Below are positions 14,939 through 24,725 of a DNA stretch of 64,000 nucleotides, piece by piece. Position numbers and translations under genes: made by a program. This stretch comes from a virus. Below the pieces are notes generated by a model. That model worked only from the letters and a program-made list of their open reading frames with translations. It made no database searches and was not told the DNA's origin. Location of the stretch: positions 1-64,000 of IMG/VR virus record IMGVR_UViG_3300021389_000012. One strand, written 5' to 3'. The stretch's first letter is position 1. Every line of letters starts with the position of its first letter.

Positions 14939-16891
14939 ATGAACCAAGAAGATATCAATAACATATTAGCTAGTTTGCCACCCTGGGTAACTGAAACTAC
15001 ACTACAATCAGTGAGCTCCAGTATGTTCAAGCAAAATGTTAATATGTCTTCTGTAGCGGCAGTATTAAGCAAAAAAGATGCTGCTACAATCAGAGAGATG
15101 GTTGATGACGCTAAAAAAAGTGAGCAACAATCAGATAAACTAGGTGACGCATCAGTTAAAGCTGCACAAATAGCCAGTGGCGCAATGGGTAAAATTATGA
15201 GTAGCAGTCAGCCAGCTAATGCAGTTGCAGAACTTTCACATGAAGCAGCCAAACTATTAGCAAATGCAGGTATCGGGTTATCCAATATGGGAACAGGTCT
15301 TGGAAAATGGTCTAATATATTAAAAGGAATATCCAGGCATGCAGGTACTCCACTTGTAGTTGGTACAGGGTTAGGTGTATTATTTGCAGGAATGTTAACA
15401 GAGCAAACAAAACAAGCACAAAAATTAATTAGCTTTGGTGCCGTAGTTGCTGATACAGAACACTGGAACTACCTTAGACATGCTACTAGAGATTTAGGTA
15501 TGGGGTTAAAAGATTTTGAAGGTGTTATGCAAGAAGCTAAACCATTTATAGTACAAGCCGAAGGTAATGCATTTAATGGTGCATTAAAGTTAGCCGAATT
15601 TGCAAAAGCCGTTGATGCTGATAAAACATTTCGAGACTATGGTATGGGTTTACAAGACCAAACTAGAGTTATTGCACAAGAAATTGAAACATTATTTGAG
15701 TTAGGAGAAATTACTGAATTTAATAATAAAACTAAAGAACGTGTAATTAGATCATATGCTTCAGCAAATAAACTTGCAATGTTTACAGGTGATATCTTTG
15801 GTATGCAACGAGACGAAGCACTAAGACTTAGAGAAGAAGCAAGAAATAGTGTTGATCTAAGAGTGTCAGTAAAACAAAATGCACAGCATATCAATGACAC
15901 ATTTGGTGAACATGCATCAGAGTACATTGAACAAGCAGCTGGTATGGTTCATCCTATACTTACACAATTATTAGGAACAGACTTTGCAAATAAAATAAAA
16001 ACCATGCATGAGAGTTTTGTTGGTGATATTGAGTTTGATCAAACAGCAGCAAATGATATAACAGGAGAAATGGTAAAAACATTAGCACGTTCGCCAGATG
16101 CAACTCCGGCACTGATTAAACTTGTTGAACAAATGGGTACAGGACAATTAAAAAATGAAAAAGAAGTACTAGAGGCCATTAAACCTCTTATATCAGCAAT
16201 TTCGGATACTGCAATGTCAATAACTACTTCAGATCCAAATCTAGAAGAATTAAATCAGATAATAGCTAACTTAACAACTGCCGCAGGCTCTGAGGCTTTT
16301 TTACAATCAGATACAGATGTAATGTTGTCAAATTATTATGCTAATTTTGCCGATGCATCTGACACTAGCGTTGAAGTAATAAATAATTTAACAGTTGCAT
16401 TTCAAAACATGCAAGAATTATTAACACCAGGGTTTGATACATTATCTGGAGGATTTACTTTACTATCAGACGGTATGATGACATTTGGTAAAGCAATAAG
16501 TAAAGCGTTCAATGATGGTGATGATTCACATTTTAAATTAAATTTAAAAGAGTTTGAAGATAAAAGAATAGAAAAGCGTTTATCAATGGTAAACGAACAC
16601 AATATAGACTCTAACATAGAAATAGTTGACATGCAATTAAAAACGTTAAATGAACAGCTTAAACTAAATGAAGAGTTACAAAAGTCTGGAGTGACTCCAG
16701 AGGTTGTAGATGAAGAAACTGGCGAAGTAACTGGCGGCGTGGCTTTTGAAGAAGAAGATAAATTTATACTTAAACAACAAGCGTTGCAATTAAAAGAGTC
16801 TATTCTAGATACAACTGACTACCTGCAATTATTAAGAGATAAAGATGCAAAATTGGATGCTAAAAAGGAGGCGACAGTAGTAGATGGCTGA
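14939..16891 (+). CDS. Tape-measure-like virion protein, paralogue 1
   Basis: This 650-residue, mostly helical protein has a hydrophobic segment at about 137-157 (PLVVGTGLGVLFAGML), as in tape measure proteins. It opens with ASLPPWVTETTLQSV, matched by VPAWATESTLEAL at the same place in the next gene, and both continue with KLL/AAVLSKK-type helices, so the two are tandem paralogues. The C-terminal ~130 residues are charged and coiled-coil-like. Position next to gp26 and length close to T4 gp29 (590) support a tape-measure or central-hub role. No enzymatic domain is seen. The ribosome binding site is AATAGGAATA. Confidence 0.6.
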   Translation: MNQEDINNILASLPPWVTETTLQSVSSSMFKQNVNMSSVAAVLSKKDAATIREMVDDAKKSEQQSDKLGDASVKAAQIASGAMGKIMSSSQPANAVAELSHEAAKLLANAGIGLSNMGTGLGKWSNILKGISRHAGTPLVVGTGLGVLFAGMLTEQTKQAQKLISFGAVVADTEHWNYLRHATRDLGMGLKDFEGVMQEAKPFIVQAEGNAFNGALKLAEFAKAVDADKTFRDYGMGLQDQTRVIAQEIETLFELGEITEFNNKTKERVIRSYASANKLAMFTGDIFGMQRDEALRLREEARNSVDLRVSVKQNAQHINDTFGEHASEYIEQAAGMVHPILTQLLGTDFANKIKTMHESFVGDIEFDQTAANDITGEMVKTLARSPDATPALIKLVEQMGTGQLKNEKEVLEAIKPLISAISDTAMSITTSDPNLEELNQIIANLTTAAGSEAFLQSDTDVMLSNYYANFADASDTSVEVINNLTVAFQNMQELLTPGFDTLSGGFTLLSDGMMTFGKAISKAFNDGDDSHFKLNLKEFEDKRIEKRLSMVNEHNIDSNIEIVDMQLKTLNEQLKLNEELQKSGVTPEVVDEETGEVTGGVAFEEEDKFILKQQALQLKESILDTTDYLQLLRDKDAKLDAKKEATVVDG

Positions 16892-18863
16892 TAAAACATA
16901 TAATCTCCCAATAGGAGACGGAGCTATTGAAGTTCCTGCATGGGCAACCGAATCAACATTAGAAGCATTAGCTAATCAATCTTCTTCTTCAGTACGTCTC
17001 ACTTCTAAACTTCTAAACACGGTTACAAAGAATGGTAAACTAGATGATGATATTATTGAAGCAGTTAAAACAAATACACAAATTGGAGTAACCAATGCTA
17101 AAGCAAACAGCGAAGAAGCAAGTCATAGATCAAGTCTGCTATTAAAAGGAGCTCAAACAGTTAGAGATACTGCTGGTTTCTTTGGTGATTCAGAAAAACC
17201 ATTATCAAGTATGGTATCGGCTGCAGAAAAAGTAGTAGGCAGTTTAAAAGGAACAGACGGTAAACTTAGCAAAGCATCTAAAAATCTAATAGCAGGCGAC
17301 AGTGCAACAAGCGAAGTTTGGAAAAAAATTGGTGGTGTTGCAGTAGATATTGGTTTTGCATGGGCAGGTTGGAACGCAGCTAAGTTTGAACAATTTGCTG
17401 AAGTTCAAAAAAGTATGATAAACAGTGGTGCTATTGTGTTTGAAACAGCTGACGCATTTGATGAATTATATACTGATGCATTTAAGTCAGGAATAACATA
17501 TAAAACATTTGCAGATGTAGTTGCTAACTTTGGTGGAACAATGGTTGGGCTAGGTGGAAACGTGTCAGTGGGTTCTCAAAACATGATGAAGTTATTTAAA
17601 AGATTGGAAGTTAATGCTGATGAATTTGGAGACTTTGGACTAACAAATAAAGAATTATTAAACACATACGCTCAGTATATTGAAACACAACGTTTGACAG
17701 GTTCCCTAGATAGAAAACTAGCTGATGGCGGAGAATTACTTGAAGCAGGATATAAGGAATTAATGGTTGAATCAACTGCACTAGCTAGCCTATCAGCTTT
17801 AGATAGAAGCGATATCTTTCAGAAACAAATGTCTGCGTTGAGTGATGTATCTTTAGCAGCAGGTACATCTAAATTAGAAGATCAAGGATTACAAGATACA
17901 TCTAAGGTTGCTAAGGAACTAGTTAAACAATTAGCAGTTCTTGATGGTATTGGACCCTCTGATTTTGTAGGCCAGCTTACCCAAGGAATTAGCAGAGGTA
18001 TTGCTCAGTATAGTGAGAATCCGGAAAATTTTGATATTAGACAAATTATATCTGGAATGGATGGTAAATTAGTAGGGCAATTAGAATACATTATGCCGGG
18101 CTTGTTTGACACAATTAATAGTTCAATAATAAATGCAGAAGAAACTAATGGAGAAATATCAGAAACCTTAATATTAGATGCGGTACGAGACTTTAATCAA
18201 AAAAGGTTAGTAGCAGTTCAGGCAGCAGGTACTGATATGGGTAATATACAAGATATACAAGATACTTCTTTTCTAATATTAGAAATGTTTGGTAGTGTAA
18301 CAAGTGAAGCCTATTTACAAGCCAAAAAAGATGGTAAAAAGCACCTTGATGCAAGTGGAGAAGGAGTAGAGGCAATAAACGATTTGTCAAAAATGTTCTT
18401 AACAGCACAAGAATTCATTACATTGCCAATGCAAGATTTTGGAGAAAAAATGGATTTTGTATCAGGATTATTAGGCGATGGCGCAGGTTTTTTAAGTAAC
18501 TTATTTAATGATTATACAGGCGAAAACGATGCTAAAGCAGTTGGTGAAAGAGTCGTAGAACAGGTTACAGAACCCTTTAAAAACAATTATACTGGTGTTT
18601 CAGACGAAAGACAGGCAGAAATAACTAACGCAACAATGCCACAATTAGTACAATGGTTGACAGATAACGAAAAGAATGCTAAAATAATAGAAAATGAATC
18701 ACATCCTCATAGTAAAATAGCCCGTAAAGAAATTGGGATATTAAACAGAGAAAATGATTTGATAGAAGCACAAGTGAAAACATTAGAAGAACAAGTAAGG
18801 ATAAAACAAAATATTCAGAATGCCGAAGAAGCAAAAATACTAGATGATTTAGTAAATGGTTAA
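16884..18863 (+). CDS. Tape-measure-like virion protein, paralogue 2
   Basis: This 659-residue protein overlaps the previous gene by 8 nt (ATGGCTGA). An AAGGAGGCG Shine-Dalgarno inside the upstream coding region marks the start. It shares the N-terminal PAWATESTLEALANQSSSSVRL motif pattern with paralogue 1. A glycine/alanine hydrophobic stretch lies near 145-170 (IGGVAVDIGFAWAGWNAAKF), followed by long helices and a charged C-terminal coiled coil (EIGILNRENDLIEAQVKTLEEQV). One of the pair is likely the tail length ruler; which one is unclear. Confidence 0.58.
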   Translation: MADKTYNLPIGDGAIEVPAWATESTLEALANQSSSSVRLTSKLLNTVTKNGKLDDDIIEAVKTNTQIGVTNAKANSEEASHRSSLLLKGAQTVRDTAGFFGDSEKPLSSMVSAAEKVVGSLKGTDGKLSKASKNLIAGDSATSEVWKKIGGVAVDIGFAWAGWNAAKFEQFAEVQKSMINSGAIVFETADAFDELYTDAFKSGITYKTFADVVANFGGTMVGLGGNVSVGSQNMMKLFKRLEVNADEFGDFGLTNKELLNTYAQYIETQRLTGSLDRKLADGGELLEAGYKELMVESTALASLSALDRSDIFQKQMSALSDVSLAAGTSKLEDQGLQDTSKVAKELVKQLAVLDGIGPSDFVGQLTQGISRGIAQYSENPENFDIRQIISGMDGKLVGQLEYIMPGLFDTINSSIINAEETNGEISETLILDAVRDFNQKRLVAVQAAGTDMGNIQDIQDTSFLILEMFGSVTSEAYLQAKKDGKKHLDASGEGVEAINDLSKMFLTAQEFITLPMQDFGEKMDFVSGLLGDGAGFLSNLFNDYTGENDAKAVGERVVEQVTEPFKNNYTGVSDERQAEITNATMPQLVQWLTDNEKNAKIIENESHPHSKIARKEIGILNRENDLIEAQVKTLEEQVRIKQNIQNAEEAKILDDLVNG

Positions 18864-18870
18864 TAATATG

Positions 18871-18879
18871 GATAAATAC
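18871..18879 (+). promoter_or_regulatory. Late promoter (GATAAATAC) for gp20
   Basis: GATAAATAC lies 23 nt before the portal ATG in a 39-nt intergenic gap, right after the stop of the second tape-measure-like gene. Confidence 0.75.
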
Positions 18880-18902
18880 AAATACAATAAAAGGCACACA
18901 TT

Positions 18903-20573
18903 ATGAGTTGGAAAAAACACTTTACAAAATACGACCCATCGGGTACAAGTAGCGGAAACGCTAAAACAAACCGTTGGCAAAGTTGGTTACCGGAAGTATA
19001 TTCGGGACAACCAAACCGTATTGAAAGATATACACAGTATGATCAGATGGATCAGGACAGTGAGATAAACGCGGCATTAGATACTATTGCAGAATTTAGT
19101 ACACAATTAAATCCAGAATCAAATTTGCCGTTTGAAGTTAATTATAAAACAACTCCAACTGACTCAGAAGTAACTGCATTAGAAACAACACTAAAGCAAT
19201 GGGTTAATATTAACAACTTTGAACGTAGAATATTTACTATGTTTAGATCAGCTATTAAGTATGGTGATCAGTTCTTTATTAGAGATCCGGAAACATACAA
19301 ACTTATATTTGTACAACCTGGCGATGTTGCTAAAGCTATTGTTAACGAAAGCGAAGGCAGAGAAATTGATCAATATGTTATTAAAAATATTGCACTTAAT
19401 CTACAAGACTTAGTTGCAACTGATACTAAAAAACATTCTGATGCAACTGCGGTAAATCCAACAACAGGTTATACAGTTGGTAAAGGAAACGCAGGAATTG
19501 TAACACCAAACTCATCAGGCGGACAAAATTCAGAATTTGCAGTAGACTCACAGCATGTTGTTCACGTAAGTTTAAGTGATGGCATGAACAGTAACTGGCC
19601 ATTTGGTGACAGTATACTAGAACCAGTATTTAAAGTATACAAACAAAAAGAATTATTAGAAGATAGTATTATTATCTATCGTGTACAACGTGCACCAGAA
19701 CGTAGAGTATTTTACATTGACGTTGGTAACATGCCAGCACACAAGGCAATGGGCTTTGTAGAAAGAGTTAAAAACGAAGTACACCAAACACGTATTCCAA
19801 ATATGAGTGGTGGCGGTACAAAAGTTGTTGACGCTTCATATAACCCATTATCAATTATGGAAGATTACTTCTTTGCCCAAACGGCAGAAGGACGTGGATC
19901 TAAAGTTGAAGTATTACCAGGTGGTGAAAACCTTGGTGAGATTGATGATTTAAAGTACTTTAATAACAAGTTAATGCGTGGACTTCGTGTACCAACATCG
20001 TACCTTCCTACTGGAAGTGAAGACGGTATTGCGGCGTTTAATGACGGACGTATAGGTACTGCAATGATCCAAGAATTCCGTTTTGCAAAGTATTGCGAAA
20101 GATTACAACTAACACTACAACAAACATTAGACCACGAGTTTAAATTATTTTGTAAACACAGAGGTCTAGATGTTAGTGCCAGCTTATTTAATTTATCATT
20201 TAGTGAGCCACAAAGTTTCTCACAATATAGAACAATTGAAATTGATGCTCAAAAGGCAAACCTATTCAGTTCTATCGAAGGTGTTCCATACTTATCTAAG
20301 AGATTTATACTTCAAAGATATTTGGGTCTTAACGAAGAAGAAATGGTTGAGAACGAAAGAATGTGGAAAGAAGAAAATCAAGCTGGTAACAAGCCAGCCG
20401 GATCAGCAACAGGTGACTTGGGCGGAATGGGTCTTAGAGGCTCAGATGTAGACAGCTTTGAACCTACAGATGTAGGAGCAGAAAATGCCGATGACGAAGG
20501 ATTAGATGATCTACCAGACGGCGGCGATGCCGATCTAGGTGGAGACACAGGAGTACCAGACGATGCGATTTAA
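18903..20573 (+). CDS. gp20: Portal vertex protein gp20
   Basis: This 556-residue protein is close to T4 gp20 (524). Recognisable portal-family stretches include TQYDQMDQDSEINAALDTIAEF (about 41-62), FRSAIKYGDQFFI, QHVVHVSLSDGMN, the ERRVFYIDVGNMP region, and LMRGLRVPTSYLPTGSEDG near 357-375, with an acidic low-complexity tail. It forms the dodecameric ring through which DNA is packaged by gp16/gp17. This gene is the standard marker for marine T4-like phages. Its end overlaps the next small ORF by 11 nt. Confidence 0.96.
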   Translation: MSWKKHFTKYDPSGTSSGNAKTNRWQSWLPEVYSGQPNRIERYTQYDQMDQDSEINAALDTIAEFSTQLNPESNLPFEVNYKTTPTDSEVTALETTLKQWVNINNFERRIFTMFRSAIKYGDQFFIRDPETYKLIFVQPGDVAKAIVNESEGREIDQYVIKNIALNLQDLVATDTKKHSDATAVNPTTGYTVGKGNAGIVTPNSSGGQNSEFAVDSQHVVHVSLSDGMNSNWPFGDSILEPVFKVYKQKELLEDSIIIYRVQRAPERRVFYIDVGNMPAHKAMGFVERVKNEVHQTRIPNMSGGGTKVVDASYNPLSIMEDYFFAQTAEGRGSKVEVLPGGENLGEIDDLKYFNNKLMRGLRVPTSYLPTGSEDGIAAFNDGRIGTAMIQEFRFAKYCERLQLTLQQTLDHEFKLFCKHRGLDVSASLFNLSFSEPQSFSQYRTIEIDAQKANLFSSIEGVPYLSKRFILQRYLGLNEEEMVENERMWKEENQAGNKPAGSATGDLGGMGLRGSDVDSFEPTDVGAENADDEGLDDLPDGGDADLGGDTGVPDDAI

Positions 20574-20757
20574 TGAATTAGCACAAAACGAAAAAGATGA
20601 TAACTTCAATAAATGGGACGAGGATGATACTCGTAGACCTAAATTGACACTAAAACATCTAAATAAAATGCGTAATAGACGCGAAATGACTCGTAGTGAG
20701 CATGCAGATAAGATAGAAGATGTGCAACTACAGTACGGCGCTAGCCCCGAAGCATAG
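20563..20757 (+). CDS. Small hypothetical protein between gp20 and the prohead core gene
   Basis: This 64-residue highly charged protein (MRFNELAQNEKDDNFNKWDED..., ending EDVQLQYGASPEA) starts at ATG 20563 inside the portal's last codons. A GTG 24 nt upstream is also possible but less likely. The position equals that of short prohead-core genes (gp67/gp68) in T4. It has both acidic and basic clusters and no motif, so the identity is left open. Confidence 0.6.
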   Translation: MRFNELAQNEKDDNFNKWDEDDTRRPKLTLKHLNKMRNRREMTRSEHADKIEDVQLQYGASPEA

Positions 20758-20786
20758 TAAGTAATATACACTTATAATGCACAAAA

Positions 20787-20820
20787 ACCTAGCCGTGGCA
20801 TCAAAACCACGGTTTTTTTT
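20787..20820 (+). terminator. Rho-independent terminator
   Basis: CCGTGG (20794-20799) pairs with CCACGG (20808-20813) and is followed by eight T residues. It ends the gp20 transcription unit before the late promoter of the core-protein gene. Confidence 0.88.
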
Positions 20821-20850
20821 GTATTTAAGACATCTTGCCATCGGCCAAGA

Positions 20851-20858
20851 CTAAATAC
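20851..20858 (+). promoter_or_regulatory. Late promoter-like CTAAATAC
   Basis: CTAAATAC sits 31 nt upstream of the acidic core-protein ATG at 20890, between a terminator and a strong AAAGGAGAA ribosome binding site. It differs from the usual motif at the first positions. Confidence 0.5.
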
Positions 20859-20889
20859 ATACGTTATAACCTTTAAAGGAGAATGTCAA

Positions 20890-21750
20890 ATGAGTACTCG
20901 CGAACGTTATATTAAAGTAATAGAAAGCCTAGTGAATGGTGAAGAAGCAAAAGCCTCTGATCTCCTACACGAAGCATTCGTAGAAAAAGCACGTGAAATC
21001 TGGAATGACCTAGTCGAAGCTGATGAAGTTGTTGAAGATGAAGTAGCGGAAGAAGAAATAGATGAAGCGATCGGTGACGAAAAAGCTGACGACTTCATTG
21101 ACGACATCGAAGAAGATGATGACGAAATCAAAGCAGAAGAAATGTACGGCGAAGACGAAGAGGGCGAAGACGCTCCTGAATCAGATCTAAGCGACCCTGA
21201 AGCTGAAATGGAATTATCAGATGAAGATGGCGACATGGACTTTGATGGTGATGGTGAAGAATCAGCACACGAAGAAGAGCATGAAGAAATTGAAGATAAG
21301 TTAGTAAACGTCGAAGACGCACTAGCAGATCTTAAAGCAGAATTTGCCAAAGTAATGGGTGATTCAGAAGAAGAAGCTATGCCAGAAATGGAACCAGAAA
21401 TGGAACCAGAAATGGACATGGAACCAGAAATGGAAGAAGCAGTATCTCCAGTAATTGAAGAAACTGATGCTGAAACTGATGAAGACTCAGAAGAAATCGA
21501 AGAAGGTGCAGAACTAAAAGCAGCTCCAGTAAGTATGCCAGCAGGCGATGACGGTAAATCGTCACCAGTTGCAGGTAAGAACGACATGGGCGGCAAAACA
21601 GTAGACATGTCTAAGAAATCTTCAGAAGGTGCAAAAAAAGGTCTTACAGGCGATGCTAAAGATATGAACGTTGATGGTCCACAAGACATAGACGATCTTA
21701 AAGCAGAACCAAAAGGACATGGCGCTGAGAAAAAAGGCAAAAGTAACTAA
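20890..21750 (+). CDS. Highly acidic prohead core protein, gp67/gp68-like
   Basis: This 286-residue protein is dominated by Asp and Glu. After a helical N-terminus (MSTRERYIKVIESLVNGEEAKAS), residues ~45-125 are almost continuous acidic runs. Around residues 158-178 there are tandem EMEPEMEPEMDMEPEME-type repeats, and the last ~80 residues are Gly/Lys-rich. T4 gp67 is a small, very acidic core protein cleaved by gp21 and retained as internal peptides; this gene occupies its place between portal and protease. Start supported by AAAGGAGAA. An equally long antisense frame is a Ser-rich shadow. Confidence 0.65.
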   Translation: MSTRERYIKVIESLVNGEEAKASDLLHEAFVEKAREIWNDLVEADEVVEDEVAEEEIDEAIGDEKADDFIDDIEEDDDEIKAEEMYGEDEEGEDAPESDLSDPEAEMELSDEDGDMDFDGDGEESAHEEEHEEIEDKLVNVEDALADLKAEFAKVMGDSEEEAMPEMEPEMEPEMDMEPEMEEAVSPVIEETDAETDEDSEEIEEGAELKAAPVSMPAGDDGKSSPVAGKNDMGGKTVDMSKKSSEGAKKGLTGDAKDMNVDGPQDIDDLKAEPKGHGAEKKGKSN

Positions 21751-21752
21751 TT

Positions 21753-22382
21753 ATGCTTACACTTAAAGAGAACCTAACTTACGATCAAGCGAAAATCATC
21801 ACTGAGTCAGATCATGATGGTAAGAACTTGTTTATGCAAGGTATCTTTGTACAAGGTGACAAGCGTAATCAGAATAGTAGAGTTTATCCAGTTAATGAAA
21901 TTTCAAAAGCCGTTAAGGCAATACAAGAAAAAATTGAAACTGGTTATTCAGTATTAGGCGAAGCAGATCATCCAGATGATTTGCAAGTCAATTTGGACCG
22001 TGTATCTCACATGATTGAAAAAATGTGGATGGATGGTCAAGACGGTTATGGTCGTTTAAAACTATTACCTACTCCGATGGGAAATATTTGTAAAACCCTA
22101 TTAGAGAATGGAGTGAAACTTGGCGTTTCGTCAAGAGGTAGTGGTAATGTAGCAGAAAGCGGTAATGTTAGTGAGTTTGAAATTCAAACTGTTGATATTG
22201 TTGCTAACCCAAGTGCACCAGATGCCTACCCAGATCCTTTATATGAACAAATTATGAATGGTCATCGTGGTAACATCTTACTTGACGTTGCTGCAGCGGC
22301 AAAAGACGATAATGTAGCCGAAACATACCTCCAGAAGGAAGTATTAAAGTTCATTGAAAAACTAAACATTAGGAGAAGCTAG
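21753..22382 (+). CDS. gp21: Prohead core protease gp21
   Basis: This 209-residue protein matches T4 gp21, the maturation protease. It has FMQGIFVQGDKRNQNSRVYP at about 28-48, catalytic His in GEADHPDD (about 69-76), catalytic Ser in GVSSRGSGNV (about 122-131) and the terminal EIQTVDIVANPSAPDAYP. It processes scaffold, core and capsid proteins at (L/I)-x-E/(A,G,S) sites during head maturation. It lies 2 nt after the acidic core gene and directly abuts gp22. Confidence 0.95.
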   Translation: MLTLKENLTYDQAKIITESDHDGKNLFMQGIFVQGDKRNQNSRVYPVNEISKAVKAIQEKIETGYSVLGEADHPDDLQVNLDRVSHMIEKMWMDGQDGYGRLKLLPTPMGNICKTLLENGVKLGVSSRGSGNVAESGNVSEFEIQTVDIVANPSAPDAYPDPLYEQIMNGHRGNILLDVAAAAKDDNVAETYLQKEVLKFIEKLNIRRS

Positions 22383-23480
22383 ATGGCTAATAATGCAATA
22401 GAACAACTCCTAAGTTCCGAAGTCCTTTCTGAGGAAGTGCGTTCAACACTTTCAGAAGCATGGGAAGAACGTTTAACAGAAGCTCGAGAAGAGATCACTG
22501 CTGAATTACGTGAAGAATTCGCTAACAGGTACGAAACTGATAAGACATCAATGGTGGAAGCACTAGATGCCATGGTATCAGATACGATTAATACCGAATT
22601 GAAAGAATTTGCAGCGGACAAAAAAGCGGCAGTAGAAGCTCAAGTTGAGTATAAACGTCAAATTTCGCAACATGCAGAAATACTTGATAAGTTTGTTATG
22701 GAAACGCTTAACAAGGAAATTACAGAACTACGCAAAGACAGAAAACTTCAAGAAGGTAACTTTGAGAAGTTAGAAGACTTTGTGATGGAACAACTTACTT
22801 CAGAACTTAATGAATTCCATAATGACAAGAAAGACCTTATTGAACAGAAGGTAAAACTTGTCGCGGAAGGTAAAGAAATGATCACTAAAGCTAAAGAAGA
22901 CTTTATAAACAAAGCTTCAGGTAAACTAGCTAGTATTGTTGACACAACATTGTCAACAGAATTAGGTACGTTGAAAGAAGATATTAAGCAAGCAAAAGAA
23001 AATATGTTTGGACGTAAACTGTTCGAAACTTTTGCAGCTGAGTTTATGAGTTCACATATAGCTGAAGGAACACATATTTCTAAACTTTCAAAAGAACTTT
23101 CAGATGCGAAGATTCAAATTGAAGAATCGCAAAAAGAAATTGCAGATAGAGAGGCAAAAATTATTATAGAAACTAATAAAGTTACTAAAATTAATGAAAG
23201 CCGTGAGCGTGAGTCAGTTATGACTGAACTTATGTCTCCACTATCTAAAGATAAGCGTGAGTTAATGAACAACTTACTTGAAAGCGTAAGCACAAGTAAA
23301 CTTAAAGCTCAATTCAACAAATACTTACCAACAGTATTAAACGAATCAAGCACAGTTAAATCACAAAAACTAACAGAATCACAGAAGACTGTGATTACCG
23401 GTAACAAGGCAAGCACTACTCAGGAAACTGAAAGCGAAGCCGAAATTATTAACCTTAAAAAGTTAGCAGGAATCAACTAA
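22383..23480 (+). CDS. gp22: Prohead scaffold core protein gp22
   Basis: This 365-residue, almost wholly helical and charged protein has long coiled-coil stretches and no cysteines, as expected of the T4 major scaffold gp22 (269 residues). It sits exactly between protease gp21 and capsid gp23. It ends IINLKKLAGIN; this tail resembles the RLKELSGI peptide found in several acidic proteins at 56.8-63.2 kb. The ribosome binding site is AGGAGAAG. Confidence 0.92.
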   Translation: MANNAIEQLLSSEVLSEEVRSTLSEAWEERLTEAREEITAELREEFANRYETDKTSMVEALDAMVSDTINTELKEFAADKKAAVEAQVEYKRQISQHAEILDKFVMETLNKEITELRKDRKLQEGNFEKLEDFVMEQLTSELNEFHNDKKDLIEQKVKLVAEGKEMITKAKEDFINKASGKLASIVDTTLSTELGTLKEDIKQAKENMFGRKLFETFAAEFMSSHIAEGTHISKLSKELSDAKIQIEESQKEIADREAKIIIETNKVTKINESRERESVMTELMSPLSKDKRELMNNLLESVSTSKLKAQFNKYLPTVLNESSTVKSQKLTESQKTVITGNKASTTQETESEAEIINLKKLAGIN

Positions 23481-23492
23481 GGAGAATTCCAA

Positions 23493-24665
23493 ATGACACA
23501 GAATCTATTTGAAAATTGGGACGTAACAAAAGACGCCCTTACAGATGGCTTAGAAGGTAACAAAAAAGTTGTAATGGAGAGCGTTCTTGAGAATACTAAG
23601 AGCTATCTTTCAGAATCAGCTGCAGCTGGCTCAACTATGGCAGGTAACGTTGCATCACTTAACAAAGTGATTCTTCCAGTTATTCGTCGTGTTATGCCAA
23701 CAGTTATCGCAAACGAACTAGTAGGCGTACAGCCTATGACTGGTCCAGTAGGACAAATTCACACACTACGTGTAAGATATGGCCAAACAGCAGCTGGTGT
23801 TACAGCTGGTGACGAAGCACTATCACCTTTCGCAATTGCAAAAGGTTACTCAGGTGACGCATCAAACGGTACGGCAACTTCAACTTCTTCAATGGAAGCA
23901 GAAGCTGGTAAGAAACTTTCAATCCAAGTATTGAAACAAACTGTTGAAGCGAAAACACGTAAACTATCAGCACGTTGGACTTTTGAAGCGGCACAAGATG
24001 CTAATTCAATGCACGGTCTAGATGTTGAAGCAGAAATCATGCAAGCACTTGCACAAGAGATTACTGCTGAAATCGATCAAGAAGTGATCGGTTCACTACG
24101 TACACTTGCTGGAACGGCAACTGATACGTTTGATCAGGCAGCAATTGCAACAGCTCACCCAGGACATACTTTTGTCGGTGATACGCATGCGGCGTTGGCA
24201 GTTCTTATTAACAGATCAGCTAACTTAATTGCAGCACGTACACGTCGTGGCGCAGGTAACTACGTGGTGATTTCACCAACTATGTTAACTGTACTACAAA
24301 GTGCAACAACTTCAGCGTTCGCAAGAACAACTGAAGGTCCATTTGAAGCTCCAACTAACACTAAATTTGTTGGTACTTTAAACGGCACTATGCGTGTTTT
24401 TGTTGACCAGTACGCGGCGGATAACGCTCCTGTACTAGTTGGCTACAAAGGCGACGGTGAAATTGATGCGGCAGCTTTCTATTGCCCATACATCCCACTA
24501 ATGTCTTCAGGCACAGTACTTGATCCATCAACTTTCGAGCCAACAGTATCATTTATGACACGTTATGGCTATGTAGAGCTAAACAACCAGGCTTCATCTC
24601 TTGGTAACGCAGCTGACTACCTAAGCAAAATTGATGTAACAGCAGCTAACCTTTCTTTTGCATAA
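23493..24665 (+). CDS. gp23: Major capsid protein gp23
   Basis: This 390-residue HK97-fold capsid protein is shorter than T4 gp23 (521) and similar to other marine T4-like phages. Diagnostic segments are VIRRVMPTVIANELVGVQPMTGPVGQIHTLRVRY (residues ~65-98), RKLSARWTFEAAQDANSMHGLD, AARTRRGAGNYVVISPTMLTVLQ and YCPYIPLMSSG. Codon use is less AT-biased than the neighbours, as expected of a very highly expressed gene. It has a strong TAAGGAG ribosome binding site and a terminator downstream. Confidence 0.97.
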   Translation: MTQNLFENWDVTKDALTDGLEGNKKVVMESVLENTKSYLSESAAAGSTMAGNVASLNKVILPVIRRVMPTVIANELVGVQPMTGPVGQIHTLRVRYGQTAAGVTAGDEALSPFAIAKGYSGDASNGTATSTSSMEAEAGKKLSIQVLKQTVEAKTRKLSARWTFEAAQDANSMHGLDVEAEIMQALAQEITAEIDQEVIGSLRTLAGTATDTFDQAAIATAHPGHTFVGDTHAALAVLINRSANLIAARTRRGAGNYVVISPTMLTVLQSATTSAFARTTEGPFEAPTNTKFVGTLNGTMRVFVDQYAADNAPVLVGYKGDGEIDAAAFYCPYIPLMSSGTVLDPSTFEPTVSFMTRYGYVELNNQASSLGNAADYLSKIDVTAANLSFA

Positions 24666-24689
24666 TATTTGCAAATAAAAAGTTACACT

Positions 24690-24720
24690 AAAATAGGGCC
24701 TTTAGGGGCCCTATTTTTTT
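24690..24720 (+). terminator. Rho-independent terminator after gp23
   Basis: AATAGGGCC pairs with GGCCCTATT around a TTTAG loop and is followed by a run of T residues. It separates capsid mRNA from the riboswitch region. Confidence 0.9.
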
Positions 24721-24725
24721 CACTC

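Noticed and set aside
20907-21740. 277-residue minus-strand ORF opposite the acidic core gene
   Set aside because: It is a Ser/Ala-rich mirror of GAA/GAC-rich codons on the plus strand, with no ribosome binding site or family pattern.
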